Positions 59,837 to 64,000 of a stretch of 64,000 nt of DNA are shown here, piece after piece. The stretch spans positions 2,604,001-2,668,000 of the forward strand of contig NZ_CP080421.1 of the NCBI RefSeq assembly GCF_019457515.1, in the 5' to 3' direction. The position numbers and the translations under genes were made by a program. How positions within the stretch are numbered: position 1 is the stretch's first letter; each line of letters begins with the position of its first letter. This DNA comes from Shewanella mesophila (GTDB lineage Bacteria > Pseudomonadota > Gammaproteobacteria > Enterobacterales > Shewanellaceae). Under the pieces are notes generated by a model. The model was not told the DNA's origin and did no database searches. It worked only from the letters and a program-made list of their open reading frames with translations.

Positions 59837-60383
59837 TCTCTCTCCTAAGAATTGAATTTTCCATACACTTTTTAGTTTGCCAACCCCTAACCAAATAACA
59901 ACAACAAATCTACATTAGTATTCATTAGCGTGATTTACATCAAATTGTTTGCCATATCTGAGCTGAGAACAGGAATGACTTAACCTAACACTTATCAAAC
60001 TGGATAACGGTTGTGTGTGTTGACGATAGAAACAAACTACTTACTACTTACACAGCACTTCTAGTAAGGCTTAACGGTAACGCTGAAGCTAAGTTGGATA
60101 TGCTTAAATGAGCTGATAAGTCGTGTATCGCAAGGATGCGATAAGCGAGTCTCCATGGAAGGAACCAAGACGTGCTTATAAGCCATTAAACAATGCCGAC
60201 TCCATGACTTTCATTGGTTTTATTTCAGGCAAAGCATAGTTGATGATAACGACTAAAGTAGCCGGTTAAGCCTGAAACAGTGCAAATCAGCGTTCTATTG
60301 ATGATATAGGCTGTTAATTACGTTATGCTCAACGTACGCCACCATTTTATCCCGAATAAACTGCATAGAATGACAATAAAATC
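59837..60383. other. Non-coding region with a hairpin, no gene recognised
   Basis: A perfect 7-bp hairpin TATCGCA-AGGA-TGCGATA lies at 60126-60143, followed by CCATGG and more partial palindromes to about 60185. This resembles small dispersed palindromic repeats of Shewanella. Promoters of the two divergent genes are presumably at the ends. Confidence 0.35.
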
Positions 60384-60824
60384 ATGCAAATAAAAAATAT
60401 TATTTTACTATTTTTACTTTTCTGTCTCACCGCGTGCGCCAGGAGCAATCCACAAGTAGATGACTTCGAAATCAAAGTCGAAGATAAATTCCAAACCGCG
60501 ATCAAAGGAGACGGCATTAAGCTCTTTACCTACAAGGTAAAGTACGCCCAATTGCCAACACTTGAGCAGCCGCATATGGCACGAGTAAGAGAGCTTGAAA
60601 AGATGAAGCGCTCTAGCAATAAAAAGCAATCGAGAAATGGCCTTGATTTATCACGCTGGACACAGCAGATTGAGTTAGGTTTAGATAAAACCATCAATAT
60701 GACAGGATATTGTCGAGACGGTTACATCGAACTGAGCCGAATTATCGAGCTTGGCCGTGGTGAGATCCGTGGTGAATGTAACGATGGCGCTTCAGAGGGT
60801 GATATTAAAAAATTCGCATCTTGA
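60384..60824 (+). CDS. Hypothetical lipoprotein
   Basis: A 146-aa protein with signal sequence and lipobox LTAC (Cys near residue 18). The mature part has KLFTYKVKYAQLP, a lysine/serine-rich middle and a C-terminal pair of cysteines (YCRDGYIELSR, GECNDGAS) that could form a disulfide. I do not recognise a named family. Confidence 0.7.
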   Translation: MQIKNIILLFLLFCLTACARSNPQVDDFEIKVEDKFQTAIKGDGIKLFTYKVKYAQLPTLEQPHMARVRELEKMKRSSNKKQSRNGLDLSRWTQQIELGLDKTINMTGYCRDGYIELSRIIELGRGEIRGECNDGASEGDIKKFAS

Positions 60825-60859
60825 ACATCACATTCGCCCTCTTTTGTGATTGCGAATAT

Positions 60860-61531
60860 TTAGTTGTGATTAAACACTCCATACTTTAAAAAATGTACGG
60901 TTTGTTCTATCACCAGCGCGTTATTCATCATCAAAGGATGGGTAACAGGCAGGGCGATATGATCCTTCATCCCCGCTAATTTTGTTCGCTCAACTGACAC
61001 CTTACCATCATTAGGTCCAGGCAACATGGTAGACAAGAGCAGATTAATACTGCGCGTGCCTGCAATAATACCTAACTCAAAATTAGCACGCCCAAGACTG
61101 TTAGGAACGCTCATCTCTTCGGTACCAAGCTGCGTTCCTGCCGGGCCATTAATTAACTTAAATCCGGGCACGTTTCGCAGGGTATCTACCACCTCACTAC
61201 CTCGATTCGGTGGTCCCAACATAACGACTCGCGCTAAATTTTTAATGGGGCGCCGACTCAAATATTGCCGCACCAAAATCCCGCCCATTGAATGGGTGAC
61301 AAAATGGATCTTGGTCGCATCTCCACATAAGGACAGCGCCTCTGCCACGGCTACCTCGGCAAGCGTTGCAATATCGTGCTTAGTTGAGGGATAGGAGTGA
61401 TTGATACAGCGATAGCCATGTTTTTCAATAGCGATAGCCAATTTACTCAAAGAACGTTCGGTGCGCGCTAGGCCATGAAGTAAAATCACATATTCTTGCA
61501 TATTGGTATCAGCCGTAGAACATTCCTCCAT
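60860..61531 (-). CDS. Alpha/beta hydrolase (lipase-like)
   Basis: About 223 aa. The oxyanion region ILLHGLARTERSL lies near residue 14, the nucleophile elbow is VTHSMGGILVRQYL near residue 85, MLGPPNRGSEVVD follows, and the catalytic His is probably in the terminal ALPVTHPLMM. Similar proteins are annotated as esterases or PGAP1-like lipases. AAGGTG favours the ATG at 61531; the frame is open to 61648. Confidence 0.82.
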   Translation of the reverse strand: MEECSTADTNMQEYVILLHGLARTERSLSKLAIAIEKHGYRCINHSYPSTKHDIATLAEVAVAEALSLCGDATKIHFVTHSMGGILVRQYLSRRPIKNLARVVMLGPPNRGSEVVDTLRNVPGFKLINGPAGTQLGTEEMSVPNSLGRANFELGIIAGTRSINLLLSTMLPGPNDGKVSVERTKLAGMKDHIALPVTHPLMMNNALVIEQTVHFLKYGVFNHN

Positions 61532-61721
61532 AAAAACACCTTTATTAGTCGTGGTAAAGATCCACATTCTATCAAGGTTATTTCTAAAAAAGATACGAGA
61601 ACTACCAGAAAAACGCGAGGTAATACAATACGATGAAATGTACACCAATCAGTGTAAGAATGTGAGCTACTCAGGGTGTTTTTTGGCAACTAATGCAAGG
61701 CGAATAGAGGATAGAATGGTT
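61532..61721. other. Intergenic between hydrolase gene and katG remnant
   Basis: No gene is seen. It holds the hydrolase upstream region and the deletion junction of the katG remnant. Confidence 0.3.
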
Positions 61722-62006
61722 CCACGCCATACGAATAAACTGTGGGCGGTAGTGACCAAAATCTGCTGGCTACCACGCTTGAGAATCGGTCATCAGATCG
61801 CGTAAGTCTTGCTATACTCCTGCTAAGTTCAGGCTATTAAACGCTGCCGCATAATTGAACTCATTATCCATCGGATTTAATTTTGCACAGTCACAGTGTT
61901 GATGTAAAAGATCGACTCTAAGCTGATTGGGCCACCAATCGTTATTGGTTTTACCGCTTCCAGCGCTGTGATGCATTGGGCATTCACTATCAGAGATGTG
62001 TGTTAT
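61722..62006 (-). pseudogene. katG: N-terminal remnant of catalase-peroxidase (katG) with two in-frame stops
   Basis: The minus frame reads CPMHHSAGSGKTNNDWWPNQLRVDLL (about codons 9-34) and, in the same frame, DLRDLMTDSQAW, PADFGHY and QFIRMAW, matching the conserved KatG N-terminus in order. TAG stops occur at 61812-61814 and 61770-61772. The probable start codon is ATA (62004-62006) after GGGAGGAG. Homology ends after MAW, just before the catalytic histidine region, so at least 85% of the gene is gone. Confidence 0.9.
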
Positions 62007-62216
62007 CTCCTCCCTGATTAATCACGGCTTTGGTTTCATACAAGGTCCATTAGCTATAGTTGCTTAACATCACTCTATGCCAATTGAGCTTATCTATCAT
62101 CAAAATAGCTTTTTCCAATTAGTCATCGATCAATAGCTTAAAGCAGTATAGAGAGAGTCGGCCCATTCAAACAAAACCTGCAAGACTGGGCAGTTTACTG
62201 GAGAGATGAGTCTAAG
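62007..62216. other. Non-coding region, probably former katG promoter
   Basis: It contains the GGGAGGAG Shine-Dalgarno-like sequence just before the remnant (minus strand). No open gene was recognised. Confidence 0.3.
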
Positions 62217-62543
62217 TTACGACTTGATCACAGAAAAACCGATAAGATAGAGGGTATCTATCGCGCCATAAATGTCGATAATGACTTTTTTAAGCTCAGA
62301 TAGAGTCATATTTTCTTGCTGAGCATGAAGATCATTAAGTTCCCCAAAAGCGAGCTTTTCAACCCGTTCAATCAGGATGTCGCAAAACCAGCGATGATCT
62401 TCAAACGTCGCTACTTGTAGGCGTTGCCCAACAGTGAAATGAGACTCAGATTGATCTCTTAAGGTGATATTTTTAGCGCCAGAGAGAATATCGGCCTCGA
62501 AACGCTGGAAAAAGGTGATCTCACCATCGATGGAATATGTCAT
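62217..62543 (-). CDS. yqfB: N4-acetylcytidine amidohydrolase YqfB (ASCH domain)
   Basis: A 108-aa ASCH-domain protein closely matching E. coli YqfB: ITFFQRFEADILSGAKNITLRDQSESHF at the start and HAQQENMTLSELKKVIIDIYG later (the catalytic Lys, Thr and Glu lie in these two stretches). It hydrolyses N4-acetylcytidine to cytidine and acetate. Confidence 0.92.
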   Translation of the reverse strand: MTYSIDGEITFFQRFEADILSGAKNITLRDQSESHFTVGQRLQVATFEDHRWFCDILIERVEKLAFGELNDLHAQQENMTLSELKKVIIDIYGAIDTLYLIGFSVIKS

Positions 62544-62669
62544 AAATCCTCACTATTAAAATATTTGCCTATAGCCGCCTGACTAAGATTAAGTTAAAAT
62601 CCGCCTCCGGTTTACGCTATCTCGAAGCTAGGCCCTATTTTGAGTTAACTAAACACTTAGGTGGAGCGT

Positions 62670-62915
62670 ATGAACAGAAAACAGAAAATCATCAAAAAGA
62701 CGGCCAAACGAGCTAAGGCACGTCTAAATAAGCACACTCCACCCAGTGTTAAAAAGTATGTGTCTAAAGGTGATCGCGCCAAAGAACTCGCTCGAGAACA
62801 AGCCGAGATGGCAGCAAAAGCCAATGAATTAGCCAAAGAGAAACCTGCTGTTGATACTGATGCTGCAATAGAAACCCCAGCCACAGACGACACAAATGAC
62901 AAAAGCGAAGCTTAA
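62670..62915 (+). CDS. DUF2986-like small basic protein
   Basis: 81 aa, very lysine-rich at the N-terminus (MNRKQKIIKKTAKRAKARLNK), then an alanine/glutamate helix and an acidic Thr/Asp tail. The start resembles DUF2986 proteins of Shewanella and Vibrio; function is unknown. GGTGGAG supports the ATG at 62670. Confidence 0.75.
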   Translation: MNRKQKIIKKTAKRAKARLNKHTPPSVKKYVSKGDRAKELAREQAEMAAKANELAKEKPAVDTDAAIETPATDDTNDKSEA

Positions 62916-63069
62916 TCGAATTTAAGTAAACGGCTCAAATACCTAACGCAATTACAATATCGACTAACAAGATCAAATGTCGACGGGCGCCGCGAAGAGA
63001 AAAATCATCGGATAACGCGCCCAGCACACAATTAAATCGGCTTCACTTTGCTCTACAGATTGCGAGTAC

Positions 63070-64000
63070 TCAGTCTCGTCGCTCGCCCACAACCAATTCG
63101 GTGATTCTAGTACTGTCCTCACAATCTTGCTCTTCACTGAGTTGGGCCATTTGTGCACAAGATGATGACAAAGGGTTGGAGCTAGAGACGCTAAGCTCCT
63201 CATTTAAATCGTCAAATTCATCTTTTTCGCGACCAGTAAAAAACCTAGTACTTTGCACTTTATCCACCAAATGAAAGGCAGTCCACACCCCAAGAATACC
63301 GAAAACAATCGACCCCATGACTTGGCCAATCAATACCCCCTGAACCCCGCCCCACTGAGCACCATAGTAAACAAAAGGAATCGTACCCAATGTGGCCTTG
63401 CCCACATTAAACAAGGTTGAATACTTGGCTTTACCTAAGTTATTAAATGAGGCATTAGCGACAAACAGAGCCCCAGAAAACACAAAAAACACGGCGATGT
63501 AGCTACAGAAGAAGCGAATTAATTCTGCGCCATCCCCCTGCATGCCAAACACGACAATGATCTGTTCTTGTAATAAAAACAGCAGTAATGAGAGCGATAC
63601 CACATAGATCCCGCAAAAGAGCAGTGCTTTAGTCAAGATCTCTTTTACCCGCTCAAATTCCCGCGCACCAAAATTTTGTCCAACGATAGGCCCAACCGCA
63701 CCCGATAACGCAAATATCATCCCAAAGGCGACTGGTGTTAAGCGCCCTAGTACCGCCCAGGCCGCAACATAACTATCACCAAAATCGGCAATGGCTCGGG
63801 TTACGACCGCATTACCGATCGGCGTGGCGATATTGGTCACCATGGCGGGACCTGCAATGGCAAAAATAGGTCGAATATCTTCTTTAAGCCATGACAGATC
63901 GAATCGTCCAATCAAGTTATGCTTAATGAATACGCCTCTGGCAGCAACGATTAATACGGCAATACGCGCAAGCACCGAAGCGATAGCTGCACCTTCGATC
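63070..64000 (-). CDS. MATE-family efflux transporter (5' end cut by window)
   Basis: The frame is open through the right edge, so the N-terminus is missing; 310 codons are visible. Helical segments match the C-terminal half of MATE exporters: AGPAMVTNIATPIGNAVVTRAI, then FALSGAVGPIVGQNFGAREFERV (family signature) and SFNNLGKAKYSTLFNVGKATLG. A hydrophilic tail of about 55 residues with Ser/Glu-rich sequence ends the protein. These antiport drugs or metabolites with Na+ or H+. Confidence 0.9.
   Translation of the reverse strand, partial: IEGAAIASVLARIAVLIVAARGVFIKHNLIGRFDLSWLKEDIRPIFAIAGPAMVTNIATPIGNAVVTRAIADFGDSYVAAWAVLGRLTPVAFGMIFALSGAVGPIVGQNFGAREFERVKEILTKALLFCGIYVVSLSLLLFLLQEQIIVVFGMQGDGAELIRFFCSYIAVFFVFSGALFVANASFNNLGKAKYSTLFNVGKATLGTIPFVYYGAQWGGVQGVLIGQVMGSIVFGILGVWTAFHLVDKVQSTRFFTGREKDEFDDLNEELSVSSSNPLSSSCAQMAQLSEEQDCEDSTRITELVVGERRD

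Noticed and set aside
61503..61805. 100-codon plus-strand frame
   Set aside because: It is antisense to the hydrolase start and the katG remnant, which explain the sequence better.

Overview
The window looks like a chromosomal segment of a marine Shewanella (Gammaproteobacteria) with a moderate G+C content. The evidence is the gene content and order: ydiJ-ppsA-ppsR-aroH, a CrbS-type sensor kinase divergent from acs, the tol-pal operon followed by tRNA-Lys genes, motY-rnt, upp/purM-purN-nagD and asnB. No rRNA genes, CRISPR arrays, complete insertion sequences or prophage genes were seen. Species-level placement is not possible from sequence reading alone.

Layout. 1-8.7 kb holds central carbon and aromatic metabolism: a 3'-truncated YdiJ oxidoreductase, PEP synthase (ppsA) divergent from its regulator ppsR, a DAHP synthase, a hotdog thioesterase and a LuxR-type response regulator (CrbR-like). 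8.7-12.6 kb holds the glutathione-dependent formaldehyde pathway (fghA, frmA) with a divergent LysR regulator, then a periplasmic solute-binding protein. 12.6-16.3 kb is accessory: a cluster of roughly 290-bp repeats, one KAP-type P-loop NTPase gene, and a diverged inverted repeat copy on its far side. 16.3-27.5 kb holds a PuuB-like oxidase, an FAH-family protein, the SSSF-PAS-histidine kinase-receiver protein CrbS divergent from acetyl-CoA synthetase, RadD helicase, glutaredoxin 1 and a DcaP-like porin. 27.7-29.4 kb is an exceptional tandem array of seven intact tRNA-Lys(UUU) genes. Each lies in a 202-bp unit with a decayed tRNA-Lys, and more relics lie at the downstream end. 29.5-34.7 kb is ybgC-tolQ-tolR-tolA-tolB-pal-cpoB.

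34.9-49.4 kb holds a prolyl oligopeptidase lipoprotein, a candidate small RNA with its own promoter and terminator, MotY, RNase T, a 2-Cys peroxiredoxin, an ion antiporter, upp, purMN, nagD, an M28 aminopeptidase and asnB. 49.4-64 kb is a mixed region. It has a solute-binding protein gene broken by one in-frame stop, a CHMI-like tautomerase plus VOC protein, DUF445, GNAT, a ferredoxin-reductase fusion and a large AsmA/DUF748 protein. It also has a membrane-anchored glutaredoxin, a DUF1538-DUF1538-PII-CBS operon, a lipoprotein, an alpha/beta hydrolase, a remnant of katG with two in-frame stops, YqfB, a DUF2986-like protein and a 5'-truncated MATE transporter.

How genes work together. CrbS and CrbR are encoded about 10 kb apart. 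The same inverted repeat, TAGAC-N4-GTCTA, lies upstream of crbR and acs, and a looser version lies upstream of the porin gene, so the three may share one acetate-responsive regulon. The Tol-Pal genes form one tightly overlapping operon. The tRNA-Lys array has its own strong promoter with a GC-rich discriminator. Good intrinsic terminators separate most convergent or consecutive units.
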